Assembly: GCF_024171765.1 (NCBI RefSeq)
Contig: NZ_JAMTCI010000005.1
Location: 62,001 to 126,000 of the forward strand
Source of the DNA: Williamsia deligens
GTDB lineage: Bacteria; Actinomycetota; Actinomycetes; Mycobacteriales; Mycobacteriaceae
Reading direction: 5' to 3'
DNA: 64,000 nt
The notes beneath the pieces were generated by a model. It saw only the letters and a list, made by a program, of their open reading frames with translations, made no database searches and was not told the DNA's origin. Positions 1-7,912 of the stretch are shown piece after piece; positions within the stretch are counted from its first letter, which is position 1; every line of letters begins with the position of its first letter. The position numbers were made by a program, and so were the translations under genes.

Positions 1-2
1 AA

Positions 3-1208
3 CGCGTGTCGTCGGAGCTGATCGACCAGGAGTCCGGTGACCTGCGGGTCGGCCGTGGTCTCGACGCCGCGCCGTTCCGGCTGCTGTTGCCGCCCGGCGG
101 GCGCCTCGACCTGCAGTACCCCTCCGGTGCGTCGCAGGTGCGGACGTCCATCGGCGACGACATCGCCGGCGCCGAGGTGTCGGAGTCGGCCAGCCTCGGC
201 GACGCCGGGTCGGTGACCATGAGCATCCCGCTGGCGGACGTGCGCGGCGACCAGTGGACGGCGATCGGTGTGGTGGCGTTGATCCTCACCGCCTCGATCG
301 TCGGCGGCACCGCGGTCGCGGCGGTCACGGCGGGCCGTCTCGCCGACCCCCTGGAGGAGCTCGCGGACCGGGCGTCGCGGATGGCGCAGGGCGATTTCCA
401 CAGCGCGTGGCGGACCCACGGGATCGTCGAGCTCGACCGCCTGTCGAGCGCGCTGGAGGTCGCGAATCGTGAGATCGCCCTGCGCCTCGAACGGGAGGGC
501 GAGATCGTCGGCGAGGTGTCCCATCAGCTGCGGAGCCGGTTGACCGCGATCCAGCTCCGCCTCGACGAGCTGTCGCTGCATGCCGACCCGCACGTGGTCG
601 AGGAGGCCGAGGCGGCCCACGGCCAGGTCGAGCGCCTCAACCGCGAACTCGACGAACTCATCAAGGTCTCCCGCAACGCGGGCGTGCGTCCCAGTGCGCC
701 GATCGCGGTCGACGACACCATCGACTCCCTCGTCCGGGACTTCCGCGACGCGTTCGGGAGGGCCGGGCGGCAGCTCGTCGCGCAGTACGTCGGTGATCGC
801 AGCGCGTGGGCGACGCCGAGTCGGCTGCGGGAGGCGGTGTCGGTGCTCGTCGACAACTCGCTGCGCCACGGTGCGGGGCGGTGCGTGGTGGACGTGTCCC
901 GGCTCGACGGAGCGCAGCTGCTGAGGGTCACCGTCCGCGACGAGGGCTCGGGGATCCCGGACGATCTCGTGCCGAAGATCTTCCGCCGTGGCTGGTCCGG
1001 GGGAGGGTCGAGCGGTGTCGGCCTGTCGTTGGCGCGGGCACTGGTCGAGGCGGACGGCGGCCGGCTCGAGCTGACCACCCGCGCTCCGGCGGCCTTCACG
1101 ATCGTGCTGCCCACCACAGCCGGTGGCCCGATCACGGGAGTCGGCGGGGAGTCCTCGACGACGGGCGTCGACGTCGATCCGGCACGCCTGGTGCGCGAAC
1201 CGCGGTGA
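3..1208 (+). CDS. Sensor histidine kinase, 5' end outside the window
   Basis: Membrane sensor kinase of a two-component system; about 400 residues are visible. Counting from the in-frame GTG at position 6, the order is an extracytoplasmic segment (1-82), a transmembrane helix (about 84-110), HAMP (about 110-160), an H-box with the phospho-acceptor His at 173 (GEVSHQLRSRLT), then a HATPase domain with N-box (LVDNSLRHG) and G-box (DEGSGIPDD, GVGLSLA). Kinases of this type normally have a first transmembrane helix before the sensor loop, so the true start lies upstream of the window and the GTG at 6 is probably internal. No response-regulator gene is in view; it would be expected upstream. The ligand is unknown. 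Confidence 0.88.
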   Translation, partial: RVSSELIDQESGDLRVGRGLDAAPFRLLLPPGGRLDLQYPSGASQVRTSIGDDIAGAEVSESASLGDAGSVTMSIPLADVRGDQWTAIGVVALILTASIVGGTAVAAVTAGRLADPLEELADRASRMAQGDFHSAWRTHGIVELDRLSSALEVANREIALRLEREGEIVGEVSHQLRSRLTAIQLRLDELSLHADPHVVEEAEAAHGQVERLNRELDELIKVSRNAGVRPSAPIAVDDTIDSLVRDFRDAFGRAGRQLVAQYVGDRSAWATPSRLREAVSVLVDNSLRHGAGRCVVDVSRLDGAQLLRVTVRDEGSGIPDDLVPKIFRRGWSGGGSSGVGLSLARALVEADGGRLELTTRAPAAFTIVLPTTAGGPITGVGGESSTTGVDVDPARLVREPR

Positions 1209-1249
1209 GTTGGCGCGACGGCGGGATGTAGCAGGGCCGGTCGGCCGTA

Positions 1250-1819
1250 CTACACGCCGGGCGTCCGGTCGGGCTCGACGCCGGGGTCGATCGTGACCTG
1301 GCCGGTGGCGAGTGCCTCGATCTCGGCGTCCTCGTGGCCGCGGGTCTCGGGGAACGCGAACTTCCGCAGTGCCCAGAAGCGGAACGCCATCTGCAGGATG
1401 TTGCCGATGATGTACCCGAGGACGAAGTCGACGACGACCAGCTGCGCGAACGGCAGGTGGGTGCGCATGTCGAGGACGTTGTTGGCGAACCACAGCGGCG
1501 CGGCCTGCAGCACGACACCGATCCCGCTGATCACGAAGAACAGCAGCGCCTCGTGATGTGTCTCGCGCCCGCCCCGGTTCTTGAACGCCCACTCACGGTT
1601 GAGGAAGTAGCTGAGGATCGTGGCGAGAGTGCCGGAGATGACCTTCGCGACGACCGGCTTGGCCTCGAGGACGGTGAGGCTCAGGCCGTAGAAGATGGCC
1701 ATGTCGAACACCATGGTGGTGCCGCCGACCAGAGCGAACTTGATCAGTTCGTGGTGGCGGAGGGCCAGGCGCCGCACGGGGCCCGGGGTACGGGCGAGGA
1801 GCCCGTCGATGAACGACAC
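1250..1819 (-). CDS. GtrA-family membrane protein (Rv3277-like)
   Basis: Small polytopic protein of the GtrA/DPMS family, thought to move polyprenyl-linked sugars or assist cell-wall glycosylation. It has about four hydrophobic helices after the conserved RHHELIKFALVGG entry motif, and NREWAFKN between helices. I chose GTG 1819 (VSFIDGLLARTPG) because the family normally begins just before RHHELIKF; the frame stays open to GTG 1864, adding 15 residues without a recognisable motif. A TACACT -10-like box ends 8 bases before 1819, which would suit a leaderless start. It is divergent from purK, as in M. tuberculosis. The function is inferred from family and location near linker-sugar genes. Confidence 0.82.
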   Translation of the reverse strand: MSFIDGLLARTPGPVRRLALRHHELIKFALVGGTTMVFDMAIFYGLSLTVLEAKPVVAKVISGTLATILSYFLNREWAFKNRGGRETHHEALLFFVISGIGVVLQAAPLWFANNVLDMRTHLPFAQLVVVDFVLGYIIGNILQMAFRFWALRKFAFPETRGHEDAEIEALATGQVTIDPGVEPDRTPGV

Positions 1820-1925
1820 AAGAAGCGAGTGTACGAAAGTGGACCGCGGACGCGAATTCCTCACGCGTCACCGCACCCCGCGCCGCACGTCACAGCGCCC
1901 CGCGCCGCAGCTCACCGCGCGTGTC

Positions 1926-3191
1926 ATGAGACCATCGTCAGCCGTGAGTGGACACAATCCTGTGGGCCTCCCGACCGTCGCGATGGTCGGCGGGGGACAG
2001 CTCGCCCGTATGACCCATCAGGCGGCGGTCGCGCTCGGCCAGAGCCTGCGCGTACTGGCTGCCTCGCCCGACGACCCGGCCGCGTCGGTCTCCTCCGACG
2101 TGGTGATCGGCTCCCACGACGACCTCGACGACCTGCGCCGCGCCGCGGCCGGTGCGAGCGCCCTGACCTTCGATCACGAGGGCGTGCCCCCGGAATACCT
2201 GCGGGCCCTCGTCGCCGAGGGCGTGTCCGTCCTGCCGCCGCCGGACGCCCTCATCCACGCCCAGGACAAGCTGGTGATGCGTCGGCGCCTGTCCGCCCTG
2301 GGTCTCCCGGTGCCACGTTTCGTCGACCTGTCCGGTGCGGACGACCCGGGTGAGGTGCTGGTGGGCTTCGTCGAGTCCTGCGCCGACGGCGTGGTCATCA
2401 AGGCCATCCGCGGCGGCTACGACGGACGGGGCGTCTGGCTGCCCGACACCCTCGACGAAGCGCTCGACGTCCTGGCCGAGGCGACCGCCGCGGGGACACC
2501 CGTCATGGCCGAGGAACGCGTGGCGATGCGTCGGGAGCTCTCGGCCATGGTGGCCCGGTCCGCGTTCGGTCAGGGGGCCACGTGGCCCGTCGTCGAGACC
2601 GTGCAGCGCAACGGACAGTGCGCGGTCGCCGTCGCGCCCGCGCCGGACCTGTCGGACGACCGGGCCGCGGAGGCCGAACACATCGCCCTGACGATCGCCG
2701 AGACCCTCGGTGTCGTGGGTGTGATGGCGGTGGAGATGTTCGAGACCGTCGACGGTGAGCTGAGCATCAACGAACTCGCCATGCGTCCCCACAACAGTGG
2801 GCACTGGACCATGGACGGCGCGGTGACCAGTCAGTTCGAACAGCATCTGCGCGCTGTCCTCGACTATCCGCTCGGCGACACCCGCGCGATCGCCCCCGTG
2901 ACCGTCATGGCGAACGTGCTCGGCGCGCAGGAGACCCCGGCCATGTCGATGGACGAGCGCGTGCACCATCTGATGGCGCGGATGCCGGATGCGCACATCC
3001 ACCTCTACGCCAAGGGCGAGCGCCCGGCCCGCAAGATCGGGCACGTGAACATCGTCGGCGGCGCAGACGACGATGTCGCCGACGTCCGGGAACGGGCCGA
3101 ACGCGCGGCGACGTGGCTGTCGACCGCCGTCTGGACCGACGGGTGGGACCCGCACGGCGACGACTCCGTCCCCGATCCCGCCCGCGCCTGA
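1926..3191 (+). CDS. purK: N5-carboxyaminoimidazole ribonucleotide synthetase PurK
   Basis: ATP-grasp enzyme of de novo purine synthesis: AIR + ATP + bicarbonate gives N5-CAIR, which PurE then rearranges. About 421 residues. The N-terminal domain starts with [12 protein letters not shown]. The ATP-grasp core shows [13 protein letters not shown], and the metal-binding end shows [14 protein letters not shown]. The start is uncertain: ATG 1926 or GTG 1944 ([10 protein letters not shown]); neither has a clear Shine-Dalgarno, and the first conserved residues come after both. It lies 40 bases upstream of purE in the same direction, the usual purK-purE operon. Confidence 0.95.
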   Translation: MRPSSAVSGHNPVGLPTVAMVGGGQLARMTHQAAVALGQSLRVLAASPDDPAASVSSDVVIGSHDDLDDLRRAAAGASALTFDHEGVPPEYLRALVAEGVSVLPPPDALIHAQDKLVMRRRLSALGLPVPRFVDLSGADDPGEVLVGFVESCADGVVIKAIRGGYDGRGVWLPDTLDEALDVLAEATAAGTPVMAEERVAMRRELSAMVARSAFGQGATWPVVETVQRNGQCAVAVAPAPDLSDDRAAEAEHIALTIAETLGVVGVMAVEMFETVDGELSINELAMRPHNSGHWTMDGAVTSQFEQHLRAVLDYPLGDTRAIAPVTVMANVLGAQETPAMSMDERVHHLMARMPDAHIHLYAKGERPARKIGHVNIVGGADDDVADVRERAERAATWLSTAVWTDGWDPHGDDSVPDPARA

Positions 3192-3231
3192 TTTGTCACG
3201 GCCCCGACCCCTTCGGCACCGAGAGGCACTC

Positions 3232-3780
3232 ATGACTTCGCCGACCACCCCGTCCGACCCCATCGGGACGAGCGCGAGCGGACCCCGCGTCGGCCTCATC
3301 ATGGGCAGCGACTCCGACTGGCCGACGATGGAACCCGCCGCCGTCGCCCTCGCGGAGTTCGACGTGCCGTTCGAGGTCGGCGTCGTCTCCGCGCACCGCA
3401 CGCCGCGTCGGATGCTCGACTACGCGACCGGTGCCGCCGACCGCGGACTGTCGGTGATCATCGCGGGCGCCGGTGGCGCAGCCCACCTGCCCGGCATGGT
3501 TGCGTCGGCCACCGTGCTGCCGGTCATCGGCGTGCCGGTGCCGCTCAAGCACTTCGACGGGCTCGACTCGTTGCTGTCGATCGTGCAGATGCCGGCGGGC
3601 ATCCCCGTGGCGACGGTGTCCGTGGGCGGTGCCCGCAACGCGGGTCTGCTGGCGGTGCGCATCCTCGCGACCGGTGACGACGTCCTGCGCGCCCGACTGG
3701 CCGCGTTCGCCCGCGATCTCGAGTCGATGGTGGCGGAGAAGGACGCGAAGCTGCGACAGACACTGCTCGGCGAGGGCTGA
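3232..3780 (+). CDS. purE: N5-CAIR mutase PurE
   Basis: Converts N5-CAIR to CAIR in purine synthesis, using the product of the adjacent PurK. 182 residues, usual size for class I PurE. Signature segments: [11 protein letters not shown] (phosphate binding), [11 protein letters not shown] (catalytic His) and [14 protein letters not shown]. Start ATG 3232 is backed by GAGAGG at 3221-3226. The stop codon lies inside a hairpin (3777-3794) shared with the convergent hydrolase gene. Confidence 0.97.
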   Translation: MTSPTTPSDPIGTSASGPRVGLIMGSDSDWPTMEPAAVALAEFDVPFEVGVVSAHRTPRRMLDYATGAADRGLSVIIAGAGGAAHLPGMVASATVLPVIGVPVPLKHFDGLDSLLSIVQMPAGIPVATVSVGGARNAGLLAVRILATGDDVLRARLAAFARDLESMVAEKDAKLRQTLLGEG

Positions 3781-3794
3781 ACCGCCGGGTTCAG
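3777..3794. terminator. Hairpin spanning both stop codons of purE and the DLH gene
   Basis: CTGAACC (3777-3783) pairs perfectly with GGTTCAG (3788-3794) around a GCCG loop. The stem contains the TGA of purE (3778-3780) and the complement of the opposing TGA (3791-3793). There is no T-run, as is usual in high-GC actinobacteria. Likely a bidirectional terminator. Confidence 0.5.
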
Positions 3795-4612
3795 GCGTCG
3801 GTGAGCAGCCGCCGGCGGAACAGGTCGAGCACCTCGTCGAGGGCCGCACGGGTGGGTTCGCCCGGCGCGTCGACCAGATGCTCGGTGAGCACCGAGTGCG
3901 GGGGCATCGGCGAGTCGGCCCGGGCCGCGGAGTCCGGGATCTCGACGGCGGTGAACGCGTCCCCGAGTTCGGCGCGCAACCAGCGGAACCGCTCCGGCGG
4001 CGAGAGCTTGTCGCCCTCGAAGCGCAGCCCGAGGACGGTCAGGTCACCCGCCGCGCATCGGCCCTTGACGGCCGCGAGCTCGTCGTCGCCGATGTCGATG
4101 CCCTCGCGGTGGCGGCGGCTCAGCCCGAACGGCAGTGACGGCTGCGACAGCACGGGTGCGATCAGGCGGTCGTCGGCGGCCATGGCCAGCGCGAAACCGC
4201 CGGTGAAACACATCCCGACCGCGCCGACACCGGGTCCTCCGCACCGCTCGTGCTCCTGTTTCGCGAGCGCGCGCAGCCACGACGTGATCGGCGACGACTT
4301 GCCGGTCGCGAACACGGTGAACTCCCGGCTGATGCAGGCGGGGACCATGGCCCGGGTCATCGTCGCCATCGGGCCGACGACCGGCAGGCCGTCGAACGGG
4401 TCCTTGCCGTCCACGCCGAACAGGTGGGGCATCACCGCGGTGCAGCCGATGGACGCCACGGTGCGCGCGAAGTCGGCGACCCGTGGGGTGATGCCGGGGA
4501 TCTCCGACATCACGATCACGGCCGGTCCGGAGCCGAGGCGGTAGACGGGCGCACTGCGGTTGCCGGAGGCGAACTCGAAGCGTTCGAAGTCGGAGAGGGT
4601 GTCGTCGGTCAC
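3791..4612 (-). CDS. Dienelactone hydrolase family protein
   Basis: Alpha/beta-hydrolase of the dienelactone hydrolase family, 273 residues, cytosolic. The family triad is Cys-His-Asp: the nucleophile elbow is GMCFTGG with Cys135, the oxyanion or activating Glu is in MSEIPG (Glu37), and a His follows near residue 235-240 (PPHSVLTEH). Family members hydrolyse dienelactones in chloroaromatic breakdown, but many actinobacterial paralogues have no known substrate, and there are no aromatic-degradation genes here. GTG start. It converges on purE with a 10-base gap. Confidence 0.85.
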   Translation of the reverse strand: MTDDTLSDFERFEFASGNRSAPVYRLGSGPAVIVMSEIPGITPRVADFARTVASIGCTAVMPHLFGVDGKDPFDGLPVVGPMATMTRAMVPACISREFTVFATGKSSPITSWLRALAKQEHERCGGPGVGAVGMCFTGGFALAMAADDRLIAPVLSQPSLPFGLSRRHREGIDIGDDELAAVKGRCAAGDLTVLGLRFEGDKLSPPERFRWLRAELGDAFTAVEIPDSAARADSPMPPHSVLTEHLVDAPGEPTRAALDEVLDLFRRRLLTDA

Positions 4613-4650
4613 GGGGTCAGCGTGCCATCGACGGCCGGTCTGTGTGTTCG

Positions 4651-4666
4651 GTTACCCGTCAGTAAC
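4651..4666. promoter_or_regulatory. Palindrome upstream of fadE25, candidate repressor operator
   Basis: GTTAC (4651-4655) and GTAAC (4662-4666) form an inverted repeat with a 6-base spacer, in the gap between the divergent hydrolase and fadE25 genes. A TAGCAT -10-like box is at 4686-4691. TetR- or FadR-type fatty-acid regulators would be natural candidates, but no such gene is adjacent. Confidence 0.35.
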
Positions 4667-4764
4667 TGTTCGCGATCTCGGGGGTTAGCATCGAGGGGAC
4701 GGCCGAGCCCGGCGGAACTGCGCCGGACACCCCCCACCAGCACGGCCGATGAGGAGTGAATGCC

Positions 4765-5925
4765 ATGTCGGGCAACCCGGATTTCGACCTGTTCGCGCTC
4801 CCCGAGGAGCACGACGCGCTGCGTGAGGCCATCCGCGCGCTGTCGGAGAAGGAGATCGAGCCGTACGCGGCGGAGGTCGACGAGGACTCGCGGTTCCCGC
4901 AGGAGGCCCTCGACGCCCTGAACGCATCCGGCTTCAACGCGATCCACATCCCCGAGGAGTTCGAGGGCCAGGGTGCCGACTCGGTCGCGGCCTGCATCGT
5001 GATCGAGGAGGTCGCCCGCGTCGACGCGTCGGCGTCGCTGATCCCCGCGGTCAACAAGCTCGGCACCATGGGCCTGATCCTCAACGGCTCCGACGAGCTG
5101 AAGAAGCAGGTCCTGCCCGACCTCGCCTCCGGGGGGCTGCTGGCCTCCTACGGTCTGTCGGAGCGCGAGGCGGGCTCCGACGCGGCGTCGATGCGCACGC
5201 GGGCGAAGAAGACCGCCGACGGGTGGGTCCTCAACGGCAGCAAGGCGTGGATCACCAACGGCGGCAAGTCGACCTGGTACACCGTGATGGCCGTGACCGA
5301 CCCGGACAAGGGCGCGAACGGCATCTCCGCGTTCATGGTCCACAAGGACGACCCGGGCTTCTCGACCGGTGGCTACGAGCGCAAGCTCGGCATCAAGGGC
5401 TCGCCCACCGCCGAGCTGTACTTCGAGAACTGCGAGATCCCCGCCGACCGCATCATCGGCGAGGAGGGGACCGGTTTCAAGACCGCGCTGCAGACCCTCG
5501 ACCACACACGCCCGACCATCGGCGCGCAGGCCGTCGGCATCGCGCAGGGCGCCCTCGACAAGACCATCGAGTACATCAAGGGCCGCAAGCAGTTCGGCAA
5601 GACGATCAGCCAGTTCCAGGGTGTCGAGTTCATGATCGCCGACATGGCGATGAACATCGAGGCCGCACGGTTGATGGTCTACACCTCGGCGGCGCGCGCG
5701 GAGCGCGGCGAGCCCAACCTCGGGTTCATCTCCTCGGCGTCGAAGTGCTTCGCCTCCGACGTCGCCATGAAGGTCACGACGGACGCCGTCCAGCTCTTCG
5801 GTGGCGCGGGATACACCCGCGACTTCCCGGTCGAGCGCATGATGCGCGACGCCAAGATCACCCAGATCTACGAGGGCACGAACCAGATCCAGCGCGTCGT
5901 CATGTCGCGCGCGCTCCTGCGCTGA
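4765..5925 (+). CDS. fadE25: Acyl-CoA dehydrogenase FadE25
   Basis: FAD-dependent acyl-CoA dehydrogenase, 386 residues, first step of beta-oxidation. It closely matches my recollection of M. tuberculosis FadE25: PEEHDALREAIRALSEKE near the N-terminus, SEREAGSDAASMRTRAK, WITNGGKSTWYTVMAV and LDHTRPTIGAQAVG. The catalytic Glu is at about 370 in QIYEGTNQIQR. I chose ATG 4765 over GTG 4756 because GAGGAG at 4751-4756 is correctly spaced for the ATG. It is conserved beside purE/purK in mycobacteria. The exact substrate chain is not readable from the sequence. A 15-base tandem repeat follows the stop. Confidence 0.96.
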   Translation: MSGNPDFDLFALPEEHDALREAIRALSEKEIEPYAAEVDEDSRFPQEALDALNASGFNAIHIPEEFEGQGADSVAACIVIEEVARVDASASLIPAVNKLGTMGLILNGSDELKKQVLPDLASGGLLASYGLSEREAGSDAASMRTRAKKTADGWVLNGSKAWITNGGKSTWYTVMAVTDPDKGANGISAFMVHKDDPGFSTGGYERKLGIKGSPTAELYFENCEIPADRIIGEEGTGFKTALQTLDHTRPTIGAQAVGIAQGALDKTIEYIKGRKQFGKTISQFQGVEFMIADMAMNIEAARLMVYTSAARAERGEPNLGFISSASKCFASDVAMKVTTDAVQLFGGAGYTRDFPVERMMRDAKITQIYEGTNQIQRVVMSRALLR

Positions 5926-5927
5926 CC

Positions 5928-5972
5928 ACGGGCGCGGATCCCACGGGCGCCGATCCCACGGGCGCGGATCCG
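5928..5972. repeat. Three tandem 15-bp units after fadE25
   Basis: Three head-to-tail copies of ACGGGCGCSGATCCS start at 5928, 5943 and 5958 and differ at one or two positions. They lie directly after the fadE25 stop, in the 91-base gap before the next dehydrogenase. The period is a multiple of three but the repeats are non-coding. Replication slippage is the simple explanation. Confidence 0.85.
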
Positions 5973-6004
5973 TCGTCACGCCCGCCCACATAGGGTCCGG
6001 GCGT

Positions 6005-6010
6005 TATCGT
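6005..6010 (+). promoter_or_regulatory. -10-like TATCGT, leaderless acyl-CoA dehydrogenase
   Basis: TATCGT is followed by 6 bases and then the GTG start at 6017. No Shine-Dalgarno is visible, so transcription probably begins at or next to the start codon. Confidence 0.5.
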
Positions 6011-6016
6011 CGGGCC

Positions 6017-7207
6017 GTGACGCGACTCGCGCAGACCCCGGGCCTGACCGACGAGCAGATCGCGATCGTCGCGGCCGTCCGTGACTTCGCCGACAGGGTC
6101 ATCATCCCCGCTGCGCAGGAACTCGAACGGACCGACACCTACCCGACGGAGATCGTCGAGCAGCTCAGGGAGATGGGCCTGTTCGGCATCACCATCCCGG
6201 AGGAGTACGGCGGCCTCGGGGAGTCCCTGCTGACCTACGCGCTGTGCGTGGAGGAGATCGCGCGCGGCTGGATGAGCGTGTCCGGCGTGATCAACACGCA
6301 CTTCATCGTCGCGCACATGATCCGGCATCACGGGACCCTCGAGCAGAGGGCTCGGTATCTGCCCCGGATGGCGACAGGCGAACTGCGCGGTGCGTTCTCG
6401 ATGTCCGAGCCGGGTCTCGGATCCGACGTCGCGGCGATCCGGACCGCGGCGGTGCGGCAGGACGACGGCGACTACGTCGTCGACGGACAGAAGATGTGGC
6501 TCACCAACGGCGCGTCGTCGACCCTCGTCGCCGTGCTCGTGCGGACCGACGAGGGGGCGAGCAGGCCGCACGACGACCTCACCGCCTTCCTCATCGAGAA
6601 GCCGGCCGGTTTCGGTGAGGTCGTCCCGGGGGTCACCATCCCCGGGAAGATCGACAAGATGGGCTACAAGGGGATCGACACGACCGAGATGGTCCTCACC
6701 GGGTACCGCGCCCCGGCCGACACGGTGCTGGGCGGCCGACCCGGACGGGGCTTCCGCCACATGATGGACGGCGTCGAGGTCGGGCGCGTGAACGTCGCCG
6801 CGCGTGCCTGCGGGATCGCGCTGCGGGCCTTCGAACTCGGTGTCCGCTACGCCCGACAGCGCGAGACGTTCGGCTCGCCGATCGTCGAGCACCAGGCGAT
6901 CGCGTTCCGCATCGCGGAGATGGCGACGAAGGTCGAGGCGGCGCACCAGATGATGGTGAACGCGGCGCGACTCAAGGACTCCGGTGCGCGCAACGACGTC
7001 GCGGCCGGGATGGCGAAGTACCTCGCCAGCGAGTACTGCTCGCAGGTGACCGAGGCGAGCTTCCGCATCCACGGCGGATACGGGTACGCGAGCGACTACG
7101 AGATCAGTCGGCTCATGCGGGAGGCGCCGTTCCTCCTGATCGGCGAGGGCACAAGCGACATCCAGAAGCAGATCATCAGCCGCGGTGTCCTGCGGTCCTA
7201 CGACTGA
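6017..7207 (+). CDS. Acyl-CoA dehydrogenase family protein
   Basis: Second FAD-dependent acyl-CoA dehydrogenase, 396 residues, only moderately similar to FadE25. Visible family features: FSMSEPGLGSDVAAIRT (FAD and substrate contact), KMWLTNGASSTLVAVLVRT, the KMGYKGIDTTEM loop, and the catalytic-base region GEGTSDIQKQIISR with Glu at about 377. GTG start at 6017 with a -10-like TATCGT 6 bases before it. It follows fadE25 in the same direction but has its own promoter signal. The substrate is unknown; a short- or branched-chain acyl-CoA is plausible. Confidence 0.9.
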   Translation: MTRLAQTPGLTDEQIAIVAAVRDFADRVIIPAAQELERTDTYPTEIVEQLREMGLFGITIPEEYGGLGESLLTYALCVEEIARGWMSVSGVINTHFIVAHMIRHHGTLEQRARYLPRMATGELRGAFSMSEPGLGSDVAAIRTAAVRQDDGDYVVDGQKMWLTNGASSTLVAVLVRTDEGASRPHDDLTAFLIEKPAGFGEVVPGVTIPGKIDKMGYKGIDTTEMVLTGYRAPADTVLGGRPGRGFRHMMDGVEVGRVNVAARACGIALRAFELGVRYARQRETFGSPIVEHQAIAFRIAEMATKVEAAHQMMVNAARLKDSGARNDVAAGMAKYLASEYCSQVTEASFRIHGGYGYASDYEISRLMREAPFLLIGEGTSDIQKQIISRGVLRSYD

Positions 7208-7912
7208 TCAGCTCAGCGACAACGTCACGCGCTCGGTGGTCGACCGCGATGTCATCGCCGACGGGTCGGGGTGGGCGACCTGCACGAGGCTCGCGCCGAC
7301 GGCGACGGTGGCGAGCACGTTCGCGACGACGTCGTCGGCACCGTCCCAGTGACGGCTCGACAGCACCCGCGAGTCACCGGTGATGCCGGCGGTCGCCGCG
7401 AACTCCCGTGCGGCGGTCAGCACCTCGGCGGTGGTGCGGCCGTCGAGCGCGCTCGGCCCGGCCACGACGGGGGAGAAGGTGTCGGCGTGGACGCGGACGG
7501 ACGAGCCGAAGTCGACGACGCCGGAGGGCAACCCCGACACGGGCAGGGCGAAGGGGTCCAGCGGCACGGCCACGACCTCGTCGGCGTCGAGGTGATGGAT
7601 CTCGTCGCGACCGCAGAACGCCACCGACGCCGCCGGGGCGGGCCCGAGCGCGACGTCGGCCCCGGCCCACCACGACCCCAGGAGCACGACGAACGTCTGC
7701 CAGTGGGCGGGCAGCGACACCGCCACGGTGTCGCCGGGCATGACACCCACCTCGTCGCGCAGGAACGAGGCGACCTTCGCGGCCCAGTTCGCCGTGGTCG
7801 TCGACGAGAGCTCCGTGCGTTCGCCGGACGCGTCGTCGTAGAAGGTGATGAGCGGCGCCGCGGCGTCGGCGCGGGCCTGCAGGATCGCGTCGGTGATCGT
7901 CAGTTCACGCAC
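7208..7912 (-). CDS. TIGR03089-family protein (AMP-ligase-like)
   Basis: 234-residue actinobacterial protein of the TIGR03089 family, resembling the N-terminal part of AMP-forming acyl-CoA ligases (DEVGVMPGDTVAVSLPAHWQTFVVLLGSWWAGADVAL) but lacking the ATP-binding P-loop and the C-terminal domain. It is therefore unlikely to be a complete ligase; its function is unknown. GTG 7912 starts inside the end of the LCP gene (overlap 7900-7912), so translation is probably coupled. The stop abuts the convergent acyl-CoA dehydrogenase stop with no gap. Confidence 0.8.
   Translation of the reverse strand: MRELTITDAILQARADAAAPLITFYDDASGERTELSSTTTANWAAKVASFLRDEVGVMPGDTVAVSLPAHWQTFVVLLGSWWAGADVALGPAPAASVAFCGRDEIHHLDADEVVAVPLDPFALPVSGLPSGVVDFGSSVRVHADTFSPVVAGPSALDGRTTAEVLTAAREFAATAGITGDSRVLSSRHWDGADDVVANVLATVAVGASLVQVAHPDPSAMTSRSTTERVTLSLS

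Noticed and set aside
1228-1253. Possible hairpin between the kinase and GtrA stop codons
   Set aside because: Inner GGCCGGTCGGCC leaves almost no loop and the outer stem is only 4 bp.
5928-5972. Considered as a CRISPR-like array
   Set aside because: Head-to-tail repeats without spacers and only 15 bp long.
4609-7072. Long minus-strand frames opposite the two acyl-CoA dehydrogenases
   Set aside because: Both dehydrogenases have full FAD and catalytic motifs on the plus strand.
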